Positions 1 to 6,939 of a stretch of 64,000 bases of DNA are shown one piece after another. The DNA is taken from positions 124,001 through 188,000 of the forward strand of contig CANQLV010000003.1 of the NCBI GenBank assembly GCA_947624785.1, in the 5' to 3' direction. The translations under genes and the position numbers were made by a program. The DNA is from Akkermansia muciniphila. GTDB taxonomy: Bacteria > Verrucomicrobiota > Verrucomicrobiia > Verrucomicrobiales > Akkermansiaceae. Position 1 is the stretch's first letter; the number at the start of each line of letters is the position of its first letter. The notes under the pieces were generated by a model that made no database searches, had not been told where the DNA came from, and saw only the letters and a list, made by a program, of their open reading frames with translations.

Positions 1-1128
1 GCGGAAATCATCATGGGCCAGATGCGCGTAGTGATCGCCTCCATGACCATTGAGGAAATCAACTCCGACCGCGAAAAACTCATCAAGGGCATCACGGAAG
101 GCGTGGACGTGGAACTGCACAAGGTGGGCCTCCACCTCATCAACGCCAACATCACGGACATTCAGGACGCCTCCGGCTACATCAGCGCCCTGGGCAAGGA
201 AGCCGCCGCGCGCGCCATCAATGACGCCACCATCAAGGTGGCGGAAGAAACGCGCCGCGGGGAAATAGGCAAGGCGGAAGCGGAAAAGGACCAGACCGTC
301 CAGGTGGCGAACGCCCGCGCCATTGCCATTGAGGGCCAGAACGAAGCCCAGATCAAGATTGCGGAATCCGCCGCCAAGCTGCAAGTGAAGCAGGCGGAGG
401 CCAAGAAGCTGGCGGAAGTGGCTCAGAAGGTGCAGGAAGCCAAGACCCTGGAAGAAGCCTACGAGGCGGAAAAGGAAGCGGAAATCAAACGCGCCGAACG
501 CGAACGCGCCACGCAGGAGGCCAACATCCTGGTGACGGCCCGCATTGAAAAGAGCCAGCGCGAGGTGCAGGCCCAGGCCACGGCGGAAGTACTCAAGCTG
601 GAACAGGAAGGCAAGGCGCAGGCCCTGCTCATCCAGCGCAGGGCGGAAGCGGAAGCCATCCGCCAGCTGGCGGAAGGGGAGGCCCAGGCCACCCTGCTGA
701 AGAAAAAGGCGGAAGGGGAAGGCATGGAAATGGTGGGCCGCGGTGAAGCCGCCGCCATTGAAGCGGTGCTGGAAGGCAAGGCCCGCGGCTTCCAGCAGAT
801 CGTGCAGGCGGCAGGCTCGTCCGACGCCGCCTCCAGCCTGCTGATTACCGAACAGCTCACCAAGATCGTGGAACTCCAGTCCGGCGCCATCAAGGGCCTG
901 AAATTCGACAAGGTAGTCGTCATGGGCAACGGGGGGGATTCCTCCGTGGGCGGATTCGTCCAGAACCTGGTGAAGGACACGCTGCCGCTCCATGAACTGG
1001 GCAAGAGCGTGGGTCTGGAACTACCCGCCTTCCTGGGAAAATCCACGGAAGAGAAAAAGGCCCCTGCCGCCGCTCCCGCAGCCACCGCCCAGGCGGCCTC
1101 CACCGCAACCACCGTCAAACTGAACTGA
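1..1128 (+). CDS. Flotillin / SPFH-domain protein, 5' end cut by window edge
   Basis: The frame is open from base 1, so the visible 375 residues are the C-terminal part of a longer protein. The first ~80 residues look like the end of an SPFH (band 7) domain. They are followed by a long Ala/Glu/Lys/Gln-rich coiled coil (about residues 85-260) with many AEA and GEAQA repeats, then a tail ending in an Ala/Thr-rich stretch. This layout is typical of bacterial flotillins (FloT/YuaG type), which form membrane-anchored oligomers in functional membrane microdomains. The N-terminal membrane anchor should lie upstream of the window. The DUF4126 membrane protein starts 7 nt downstream, suggesting co-transcription. 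The family is clear; the specific role is not. Confidence 0.88.
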   Translation, partial: AEIIMGQMRVVIASMTIEEINSDREKLIKGITEGVDVELHKVGLHLINANITDIQDASGYISALGKEAAARAINDATIKVAEETRRGEIGKAEAEKDQTVQVANARAIAIEGQNEAQIKIAESAAKLQVKQAEAKKLAEVAQKVQEAKTLEEAYEAEKEAEIKRAERERATQEANILVTARIEKSQREVQAQATAEVLKLEQEGKAQALLIQRRAEAEAIRQLAEGEAQATLLKKKAEGEGMEMVGRGEAAAIEAVLEGKARGFQQIVQAAGSSDAASSLLITEQLTKIVELQSGAIKGLKFDKVVVMGNGGDSSVGGFVQNLVKDTLPLHELGKSVGLELPAFLGKSTEEKKAPAAAPAATAQAASTATTVKLN

Positions 1129-1135
1129 CCCGCAA

Positions 1136-1732
1136 ATGAATATGGAAGCCGTCATGGGCGTTTTGCTCGGCATCGGGCTGGGAGCGGCCTGCGGCTTCCG
1201 CATCTTTGTGCCTCTGCTGGTAGCCTCCATCGCCATCCGGGGAGGCTTCCTGACGGTAACGCCGGAATTCGCGTGGCTGGGCGGCACGGCCGCCCTGGTC
1301 ACCCTCTCCGTAGCCACGCTGCTGGAAATAGCGGCGTACTACATCCCGGTCATTGACCATACGCTGGACGTGCTGGGAGCTCCCGCCGCCATCATCGCGG
1401 GAACTATCCTGGCCGCCGGCTTCATCGGACACATGGACCCCATGCTCAAATGGGGGCTGGCCGCCATTGCCGGAGGCGGAGCGGCAGGCATCATCCACGG
1501 AGGCATGGCCGCCATCCGGGGAGCGGCCTCCGCTGCTACGGGAGGACTGGGCAACTCCATCGTCACTACGGCGGAAACGGCTTCCGCCTCCATCGTCGCC
1601 GTACTGGCCTGCGTGCTTCCCGTCGCGGCCGTTCTGCTGGCCGCCGCGGCCATTTACTTCCTGGTCCGTACGGGGCTGGCGCTAAAAAGGAAACTGCGCC
1701 GTTCACCAGGCGGTCCGGAGGGAGAAATCTAG
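1136..1732 (+). CDS. DUF4126 family membrane protein
   Basis: A 198-residue hydrophobic protein with about five or six membrane segments rich in Gly, Ala and Ile. The N-terminal GLGAACGFRIFVPLL stretch and the mid-protein AYYIPVIDHTLD motif fit the DUF4126 family, whose function is unknown to me. The tail is basic (LKRKLRRS) and probably cytoplasmic. It begins 7 nt after the flotillin stop and is probably the second gene of the same transcript. A second ATG lies two codons in, so the exact start is uncertain by 6 nt. Confidence 0.78.
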   Translation: MNMEAVMGVLLGIGLGAACGFRIFVPLLVASIAIRGGFLTVTPEFAWLGGTAALVTLSVATLLEIAAYYIPVIDHTLDVLGAPAAIIAGTILAAGFIGHMDPMLKWGLAAIAGGGAAGIIHGGMAAIRGAASAATGGLGNSIVTTAETASASIVAVLACVLPVAAVLLAAAAIYFLVRTGLALKRKLRRSPGGPEGEI

Positions 1733-1892
1733 CCAAGAGGAAAAGCCCCTTCTCCCGGCATCCACACAGCACCCCCGTCCGGCGAAAATTCCTTACATCA
1801 CTTCCGAATCCGGGCACGGCGCAGCCATTATCTCCCCCGCCGGAAAGCTCCCCTGTCCGGAAAAAGAGGCGTTCCGGAAAGCATCCGGCTCA

Positions 1893-1921
1893 TTGACAAG
1901 GAACCGGAAGCAGGTTAGGAT
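1893..1921 (+). promoter_or_regulatory. Sigma-70-like promoter for the entericidin-like gene
   Basis: TTGACA at 1893-1898 and TAGGAT at 1916-1921 are separated by 17 bp. The inferred start near 1928 leaves a leader of about 20 nt before the ATG at 1947. Confidence 0.6.
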
Positions 1922-1946
1922 GCGGCTTTCAACCTCTCTTCCACCG

Positions 1947-2093
1947 ATGAATACAAAACTCGCCCTTCTGACGCTCGCCGCCGCTCTCGGCCTTGCCTCC
2001 TGCAACACCATCAGCGGCATCGGAAAAGACGTGGAATCCGTAGGCAGCAAAATTGACAACGCCTCCCAGGCCACCAGGGAATCCATGCAGTAA
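1947..2093 (+). CDS. Entericidin A/B-like small lipoprotein
   Basis: A 48-residue protein with a lipoprotein signal (LGLASC, Cys as lipidation residue) followed by NTISGIGKDVESVGSKI and a polar C-terminal helix. The C-N-T-x-x-G-x-G-K-D-V pattern is typical of the entericidin family of small bacterial lipoproteins, proposed to act in stress or envelope stability. An in-frame upstream ATG at 1893 overlaps the -35 box, so the start at 1947, which gives the signal peptide, is preferred. A paralogue lies on the other strand at 3610-3753. The two genes flank the PEP-CTERM gene. Confidence 0.8.
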   Translation: MNTKLALLTLAAALGLASCNTISGIGKDVESVGSKIDNASQATRESMQ

Positions 2094-2125
2094 AGCGCAG
2101 GAAGCATCCGTCCGCCAGCCTGGAT

Positions 2126-2175
2126 CCTCTTTTTAATTAAAAAAGAGGCAAAGGTTTAAATTTCCCCCCTCTTTT
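2126..2175 (+). terminator. Overlapping alternative hairpins after the entericidin gene
   Basis: CCTCTTTT (2126-2133), AAAAGAGG (2141-2148) and CCTCTTTT (2168-2175) occur in series. The middle arm can pair with either neighbour, so two mutually exclusive hairpins are possible; the second ends in a T-run and is terminator-like. It probably ends the entericidin transcript. Confidence 0.45.
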
Positions 2176-2214
2176 CATGGATGGCGGTTTTCTCATGGAG
2201 TGTTCTGCCGCCTG

Positions 2215-2229
2215 CGGATTACAAATCCG
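2215..2229. repeat. Left inverted repeat of the first candidate switch
   Basis: CGGATTACAAATCCG. It is itself a palindrome (CGGATT/AATCCG) around ACA and is the exact reverse complement of 2498-2512. Confidence 0.85.
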
Positions 2230-2490
2230 TTACAGACTGACATGGAATGTTCCCAATGCCGTATGGAGTGCCGCAAGCCCTTGCGGCGTCCGTATGTCAG
2301 CCTGAGCGGCAGCAAGCTATTTTCCCTGAAAATCAGTGCGTCCTGAGAGGACATACATGTTTCAATGGCCGCAAAGGCTTGCGGCGCTCCACGGGCCGGC
2401 TGCACCATTCCGTAAGGCATCCCCCACGGAAACGGCCTCCCGTCGTGAAACGTTCAGGCAGCATAAGCTCCTTGCTATAAAAATCAGCCC

Positions 2491-2519
2491 TTGACCCCGG
2501 ATTTGTAATCCGGCATACT
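2491..2519 (+). promoter_or_regulatory. Promoter with inverted repeat as its 17-bp spacer (PEP-CTERM gene)
   Basis: TTGACC (2491-2496), a 17-bp spacer that is exactly the palindrome CCGGATTTGTAATCCGG (2497-2513), then CATACT (2514-2519). The predicted start near 2526 gives a leader of about 45 nt before the ATG at 2571. The same arrangement recurs upstream of the autotransporter gene at 13908-13936. Confidence 0.6.
2498..2512. repeat. Right inverted repeat of the first candidate switch
   Basis: CGGATTTGTAATCCG, the exact reverse complement of 2215-2229. It sits between the -35 and -10 boxes of the PEP-CTERM gene promoter. Confidence 0.85.
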
Positions 2520-2570
2520 TTTTCCAGCTTGAAGGTTTCCCTCTCAAACTCTACCTCACATTGTATTCAT

Positions 2571-3389
2571 ATGAAGAAAACTCTTATCCTGCTTTCCTCC
2601 CTGCTGGCTTTTTCCTGCATGACGGTGCAGGCCGCTATTTATACATGGGCTCCCATTGACGGTTCTACGGACTGGAACCAGGCATCCAACTGGCAAACGG
2701 AAAGCGGCGCCAGCGACAATGTTCCTCTGGTCAATCCCAACTGGGGCACGGTCAACGTCTCCGGCAACCATACCGTGGTATGCGGTCCCGGCACCACCGT
2801 GGAAGGGTGGGCTTCCACCATCAACGTTTCCAACGGAGCCAATGTGTCCCTTCAGAATTTTACCAAATTCCAGCGCACGACCGTCTCCGTGGGAGAAGGT
2901 TCCACCCTGACCGTCGGCAAAACGAGCGGTTCCATCGTAGCCAATTGCGACCAGAACATGAACTGGACCGTATACGGAACGCTGAACCTCACTGCCACAC
3001 TCACCTGGAACGCCAACAACAACAACTTGTTCGTTGACCTGGGCACGACCGGCATCCTGAACCTCACGAACCAGACCGACCTTGGCCGTTTTGCCTTCTC
3101 CGCCTCCCTGGGCGACCTGATTACGGAAGGAACCACGTTTGAGCTCGTGACGCGCGAACTCGTCAACGGGGTGGGAAGCGCCGCAACCAGCAATACGACG
3201 ATTGAGGGCGGCACGCAGAGCGATGACATCACCGCCGAGGAACTGACCGCTGAAAACGTAGGCAAGTACCAAGTGTTCACGGAGAACGGAAAGATTTACG
3301 TCTCCTACATCAACGGCGTGCCTGAACCGGCCACCGTCTCCCTGGGCCTTCTGGGCCTGGCGGCCCTGATGCTGCGCCGCCGCCGTTAA
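2571..3389 (+). CDS. PEP-CTERM sorting-signal surface protein
   Basis: A 272-residue exported protein. The N-terminus is a signal peptide (MKKTLILLSSLLAFSCMTVQA). The body is a beta-rich, Asn/Thr/Gly-rich repeat-like region resembling a beta-helix, and the C-terminus carries VPEPATVSLGLLGLAALMLRRRR-type sorting signal: a PEP motif, a short hydrophobic helix and an Arg cluster. Such tails are processed by an exosortase, which is not encoded in this window. The ATG at 2571 is chosen because it starts the signal peptide; an upstream in-frame ATG at 2529 adds 14 unlikely residues. Expression may depend on the orientation of the segment at 2215-2512. The substrate or partner is unknown. Confidence 0.85.
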   Translation: MKKTLILLSSLLAFSCMTVQAAIYTWAPIDGSTDWNQASNWQTESGASDNVPLVNPNWGTVNVSGNHTVVCGPGTTVEGWASTINVSNGANVSLQNFTKFQRTTVSVGEGSTLTVGKTSGSIVANCDQNMNWTVYGTLNLTATLTWNANNNNLFVDLGTTGILNLTNQTDLGRFAFSASLGDLITEGTTFELVTRELVNGVGSAATSNTTIEGGTQSDDITAEELTAENVGKYQVFTENGKIYVSYINGVPEPATVSLGLLGLAALMLRRRR

Positions 3390-3412
3390 AAACGGAAGGT
3401 TAATTTCTTTTC

Positions 3413-3447
3413 AAAGGGCATGCCGGGCATACGGCATGCCCTTTTTA
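3413..3447 (+). terminator. Rho-independent terminator after the PEP-CTERM gene
   Basis: GGGCATGCCG (3416-3425) pairs with CGGCATGCCC (3432-3441) and a T-run follows directly, 27 nt after the stop codon. Confidence 0.9.
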
Positions 3448-3551
3448 TTGCTCCCGCCACACACCGTAAAAAACCCCTTTTCACAGGGACCGGGAACATT
3501 CCGAGGAACCGGAAAACCGGAGGCTGGAAAAAGGCGGCACGCCCATCAAAG

Positions 3552-3585
3552 AAAACCGCTTCATCCGGACGGATGAAGCGGTTTT
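3552..3585 (-). terminator. Hairpin terminator, probably bidirectional
   Basis: AAAACCGCTTCATCC and GGATGAAGCGGTTTT form a 15-bp stem with a loop of about 4 nt. It lies 25 nt downstream of the minus-strand entericidin-like gene and has T-runs on both strands. Confidence 0.8.
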
Positions 3586-3609
3586 CGTCCATGGTCACAC
3601 ACAGTCTTT

Positions 3610-3753
3610 TTACATGGAACGGCTGGTGGAGCGGGCGGCGGAATTAATGTCGCTGCCGACGGCTTCAACGTCCTTGCCTACTCCGCCGATCGTATGGCAG
3701 GAAACACACCCAAGAAGGGTGGCGATACTCAGAATAATCAATTTGCTTTTCAT
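3610..3753 (-). CDS. Second entericidin-like small lipoprotein
   Basis: A 47-residue lipoprotein with a signal peptide ending LGCVSC, then HTIGGVGKDVEAVGSDINSAARSTSRSM. It is clearly paralogous to 1947-2093: both share C-x-T-I-x-G-x-G-K-D-V-E-x-V-G. The start codon at 3751-3753 is chosen because it gives the signal peptide directly; upstream in-frame codons encode unlikely sequence. It ends at the hairpin 3552-3585. The role is presumably the same membrane-stress or envelope function suggested for entericidins. Confidence 0.78.
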   Translation of the reverse strand: MKSKLIILSIATLLGCVSCHTIGGVGKDVEAVGSDINSAARSTSRSM

Positions 3754-3959
3754 CGTTTTATTGGAAGAGTTCCGAGTGGTCAGACTCCATTTCTCCGGCC
3801 TGCGTTCAAAGAACCCTTCATGATGCCGCACAGGCGCTCCTGTCATTCTCCGTTCTTGCCATGCGCACCCGCAACGCTTAAAAAACATGCGTCAACGGGA
3901 GAAAACATCCGGAGGGCATTCCGTCCCCGCTCCCGGAATCATTACTATTTACTACCAAG

Positions 3960-4841
3960 ATGATTAAAGTAGCCATTGTAGGATACGGCAACATCGGGAA
4001 ATACGCCGTGGACGCCTTGCGCGCCGCGCCCGATATGGAACTGGCGGGCATCGTCCGCCGCCCCGGCAGCGAACCCGTGCACGGCATCAAGACCGCAAGC
4101 AGCATGGAGGATCTGGGCCATGTGGACGCGGCCCTGCTCTGCACCCCCACCCGCAGCGTGGAAGAAACGGCTCTGCCCCTGCTCGCCCGCGGCATCAACA
4201 CGGTGGACAGCTTTGACATCCACGGGGACATCGTGAGCCTGAGGCGCTCCCTGGGAGCACAGGCGATCAAGCATAACGCCGTCTCCGTCATTTCCGCCGG
4301 CTGGGACCCCGGCACGGACTCCGTCATCCGCACTCTGATGCTGGCCATGGCCCCCAAGGGCATCACGTACACCAACTTCGGCCCCGGCATGAGCATGGGC
4401 CACAGCGTGGTGGCGCGCTCCAAGGAAGGCGTGGCGGACGCCCTCTCCCTAACCATCCCCACCGGTTCCGGCGTGCACCGCCGCATGGTTTACGTGGTGC
4501 TGAAGGAAGGCGCCAAGTTCTCCGACGTGGAGTTCGCCATCAAGTCCGATTCCTACTTCAGCCATGACGACACCCGTGTGCAGCAGGTGCCCGACATCGA
4601 CGCGCTGAAGGACATGGGCCACGGCGTGCTGATGGAACGCAAGGGCGTTTCCGGCTCCACGCAGAACCAGATGTTCACGTTTGAAATGCGCATCAACAAT
4701 CCGGCCCTGACCGCTCAGGTCATGGTTGCTTCCGCCCGCGCCAGCATGAAACTGGCCTCCGGCTGCTATACGCTGCCGGAAATCGCCCCGATGGACTTCC
4801 TGCCGGGCGACCGCGAAGAGTTGATTGCCCAGCTCGTCTAG
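3960..4841 (+). CDS. ddh: meso-Diaminopimelate dehydrogenase
   Basis: A 293-residue NADP-dependent dehydrogenase that interconverts L-2-amino-6-oxopimelate (tetrahydrodipicolinate) and meso-diaminopimelate by reductive amination, a one-step route to the DAP of peptidoglycan and to lysine. The Rossmann start IKVAIVGYGNIGKYAVDAL is at residues 2-20. Substrate-site segments follow, such as SFDIHG, SAGWDPGTDS and GPGMSMGHS. The length fits the short-form family. It stands alone and is followed by a strong terminator. The convergent neighbour is an L,D-transpeptidase, an enzyme class that acts on DAP-containing peptides. Confidence 0.92.
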   Translation: MIKVAIVGYGNIGKYAVDALRAAPDMELAGIVRRPGSEPVHGIKTASSMEDLGHVDAALLCTPTRSVEETALPLLARGINTVDSFDIHGDIVSLRRSLGAQAIKHNAVSVISAGWDPGTDSVIRTLMLAMAPKGITYTNFGPGMSMGHSVVARSKEGVADALSLTIPTGSGVHRRMVYVVLKEGAKFSDVEFAIKSDSYFSHDDTRVQQVPDIDALKDMGHGVLMERKGVSGSTQNQMFTFEMRINNPALTAQVMVASARASMKLASGCYTLPEIAPMDFLPGDREELIAQLV

Positions 4842-4916
4842 AGCGTTCCGGCGCGTCTTTCCCGGACGCGCGCCAACAGGGGCAACCGTGCCCCCTCTTC
4901 TTTCCGAACCTTTCCC

Positions 4917-4945
4917 ATCCTCCGGCCCCCGGCCGGAGGATTTTT
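4917..4945 (+). terminator. Rho-independent terminator after ddh
   Basis: ATCCTCCGGCC (4917-4927) and GGCCGGAGGAT (4931-4941) form an 11-bp perfect stem with a CCC loop, followed by T residues. It overlaps the 3' end of the convergent L,D-transpeptidase gene. Confidence 0.88.
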
Positions 4946-5678
4946 ACTGCTCCACAACCATCAGCCTGCCATCCACGGCATTCACCCGGGCCGGAGTGCG
5001 GGTCCGTTCCGTCCAGTCCCACGCGCGGGCCATGTCCGCCCAAAAAGCGGCGTGGGGGGAATTCTTTTCCTTCAATAAACGCGCCGGAGTGGGCACGAAG
5101 GGATAAATCTGCACGGGAACGCGCTGCTGCCCGTGAATCAGGGCCTGTTCCACCATGGTGTAAATTTCCTCAATCCCCGGATCGGTCATCGCCAGGCAGC
5201 CAATGGAAACGTCCCGGCCATGCACCATGATGAAGCTTCCCGTCCGGTTCAGGGAGCGGTCATAGGCATTCGGATAGCCGATGTTGAAAGCCAGATGGTA
5301 GTTGCTGCGGGGATTCAGGCCGGACGGCTCCACTTCATAAAAACCCTCCGGGGTCTGCTTGTCCCCCTCCTTTTCCTTGGGCCCCAATTTTCCGGACCAC
5401 GCGGCAATGGGGTAACGCTTGGCAAGCACGTAGCGTTCCGCCTTGTCCGGCCTCACCCACAGTTCCAGCACGGAGTCTTCCTTCACGGCACGCAGGAACA
5501 CAGGATCCCCCACCTTGGCCCCGCAGAGGCCCAGGAAGGAATTCAGCACGGGCGTTACCCGTTCCCGCGCGGTATCCGCACGGTTGATGGAATCCTCAGC
5601 ACACGCCATTTTAAGAGTCACCACCACGGAGGCCAGCAGAACCAGTCCCAGCCCGGCCAGCAACACGCTTTTCTTCAT
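4944..5678 (-). CDS. L,D-transpeptidase family protein (YafK-like)
   Basis: A 244-residue protein with an N-terminal signal or anchor segment (residues 1-26). The YkuD catalytic core follows, with the motif HGRDVSIGCLAM, so His153 and Cys161 are the likely catalytic pair. The layout (KYPIAAWSGKLGPKEKEGDKQTPEG, then SFIMVHG) resembles the YafK/ErfK subgroup more than classical Ldt enzymes. Members either form DAP-DAP cross-links or attach or release proteins on peptidoglycan in the periplasm; which reaction applies here cannot be told from sequence. It is transcribed alone, convergent with ddh. Confidence 0.82.
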   Translation of the reverse strand: MKKSVLLAGLGLVLLASVVVTLKMACAEDSINRADTARERVTPVLNSFLGLCGAKVGDPVFLRAVKEDSVLELWVRPDKAERYVLAKRYPIAAWSGKLGPKEKEGDKQTPEGFYEVEPSGLNPRSNYHLAFNIGYPNAYDRSLNRTGSFIMVHGRDVSIGCLAMTDPGIEEIYTMVEQALIHGQQRVPVQIYPFVPTPARLLKEKNSPHAAFWADMARAWDWTERTRTPARVNAVDGRLMVVEQ

Positions 5679-6182
5679 AAATCATGTATAATGGCGGCAT
5701 TCGTTTTGACAAGGACAAAACCCGCCGCCCTTTGCCGGAAGTGAAAAGAACGCCGGGAACGGCCTGCTCCCCATGTTGGGAATAACACCCTTCCTGGTGA
5801 AAAGCCGTCGGCATGAAAGGCCAGTTCCCCGTTCTTCCGGGGAAAGGATGGACAGGTTCCGTCCTCCATCATGTACGGTGCCGTCTCCGGCCCTTCCTTA
5901 CGTAAAAGAGAAGAAAAGGATGCCGCGGAAAGAAAAAAGCCGCCGTGAAGGGATTTTCCGGCCCTGGGTGGGGGAGAAGCAAGCCTCCCCTGCCGCGAAT
6001 ATGCCATGGAATAGAAAAACATGCCTGTACTGGAAATGCAGGCTCCGGAAAGGTATCCTCACCCGCACAGCCGCTCCATCCCGGCACGCAGCGCATCAAC
6101 GGAAGGCCTTCCGCAAAAACGGCCTTCGCGCCTTCCCTTTTTTCGCGCTGCCGCAGAAAGAAGCGGCATCCACCGAAACGCC
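5679..6182. other. Gene-free divergent intergenic region
   Basis: About 500 bp between the L,D-transpeptidase start and the YdeI-like start. Open frames here have poor composition and no recognisable domains. I see no clear promoter, RNA gene or repeat. Confidence 0.5.
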
Positions 6183-6752
6183 ATGGAAATAGACCAACTT
6201 CTCCCCCTCACCACACGGCAGGAATTAAGGACGTGGCTGGAACAAAACCACCGTTCCTCCTCCTGCTGCTGGGTTCTCACGACGAGAAAGCCTTCCCCCC
6301 ATGCCATCCTTTACCTGGACGCCGTGGAAGAAGCCCTGTGTTTCGGCTGGATTGACAGCACCCGCAAGAAGACGGCCTCCGGCTTTCTGGCCCAGCGCCT
6401 CACCCCACGTTCCAGAAAAAGCAAATGGTCCGAGCTGAACAAGGAACGCGTACGCCGCCTGACCAGGCTGGGCCTGATGACCCCCCATGGAGAAAAATGC
6501 CTGCCGGAAATGGACCCGGAGGCGTTCCGGATTGATCCTGATATTTTAGAAGCCCTTCAGAAGGACCCGCGCGTTTATTCCAACTTCCTGGCCTTTCCCC
6601 GCCTGTACCGCCACGTTCGCCTGGACACCATCCAGATTAAGAAAAACCAGCCGGAGCTGTTCAACAGGCGCCTGGAAAAGTTCCTGAAGAATACCCAGGA
6701 AAACAGGATGTTCGGAGAATGGCACGATGGAGGCCGGCTGCTGGAAGAGTGA
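6183..6752 (+). CDS. YdeI/OmpD-associated family protein
   Basis: A 189-residue soluble protein. The segments ELRTWLEQNH, AILYLDAVEEALCFGWIDST and KWSELNKERVRRLTRLGLMTPHG are typical of the YdeI/OmpD-associated family (sometimes called bacteriocin-protection proteins), in which the conserved CFGWID motif sits near the middle. The biochemical role is unsettled. The ATG at 6183 gives the family-typical N-terminus; an in-frame ATG at 6021 would add 54 low-complexity residues and is not favoured. It is convergent with the autotransporter gene. Confidence 0.72.
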   Translation: MEIDQLLPLTTRQELRTWLEQNHRSSSCCWVLTTRKPSPHAILYLDAVEEALCFGWIDSTRKKTASGFLAQRLTPRSRKSKWSELNKERVRRLTRLGLMTPHGEKCLPEMDPEAFRIDPDILEALQKDPRVYSNFLAFPRLYRHVRLDTIQIKKNQPELFNRRLEKFLKNTQENRMFGEWHDGGRLLEE

Positions 6753-6850
6753 AAGCATGCTGTTCCAATTTTCCCAACAGACGCCGGAGCGCCGCAGGCC
6801 GATGCGGCAACTAAACGGAAACGCGGCTGTAAGCCGCGCTCCTTGCGCTG

Positions 6851-6885
6851 CAGGGCCGTTCCGGCTCTTGTCCGCAACGGCCCTG
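6851..6885. terminator. Intergenic hairpin between convergent genes
   Basis: CAGGGCCGTT (6851-6860) pairs with AACGGCCCTG (6876-6885), a 10-bp perfect stem. There is no strong T-run on either strand, so intrinsic termination is uncertain. Confidence 0.4.
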
Positions 6886-6939
6886 TTAGTCCTGAAGAGC
6901 GCGGAGCCTTGACGCTCCACTCTTCACTCTCAACCCTCC

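Larger units (their letters stand above)
2215..2512. other. Candidate invertible promoter segment upstream of the PEP-CTERM gene
   Basis: The segment is bounded by exact 15-bp inverted repeats: CGGATTACAAATCCG at 2215-2229 and its reverse complement CGGATTTGTAATCCG at 2498-2512. The -35 box TTGACC (2491-2496) lies just inside the right repeat and the -10 CATACT (2514-2519) just outside, so inversion would remove the -35. The interior (2230-2497) shows no convincing gene. It holds two related hairpins in opposite orientation, GCCGCAAG/CTTGCGGC at 2270-2287 and GCCGCAA/TTGCGGC at 2368-2385. It also holds an imperfect direct repeat of a GGCAGC...AAAATCAG block (about 2303-2333 and 2457-2486). 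Inversion is inferred, not shown. A REP- or MITE-like element is the main alternative. Confidence 0.6.

Noticed and set aside
2247..2547. Small open frames within the candidate invertible segment
   Set aside because: They run through palindromes and hairpins, have no domain or export signal and overlap on both strands; the region is better read as regulatory DNA.
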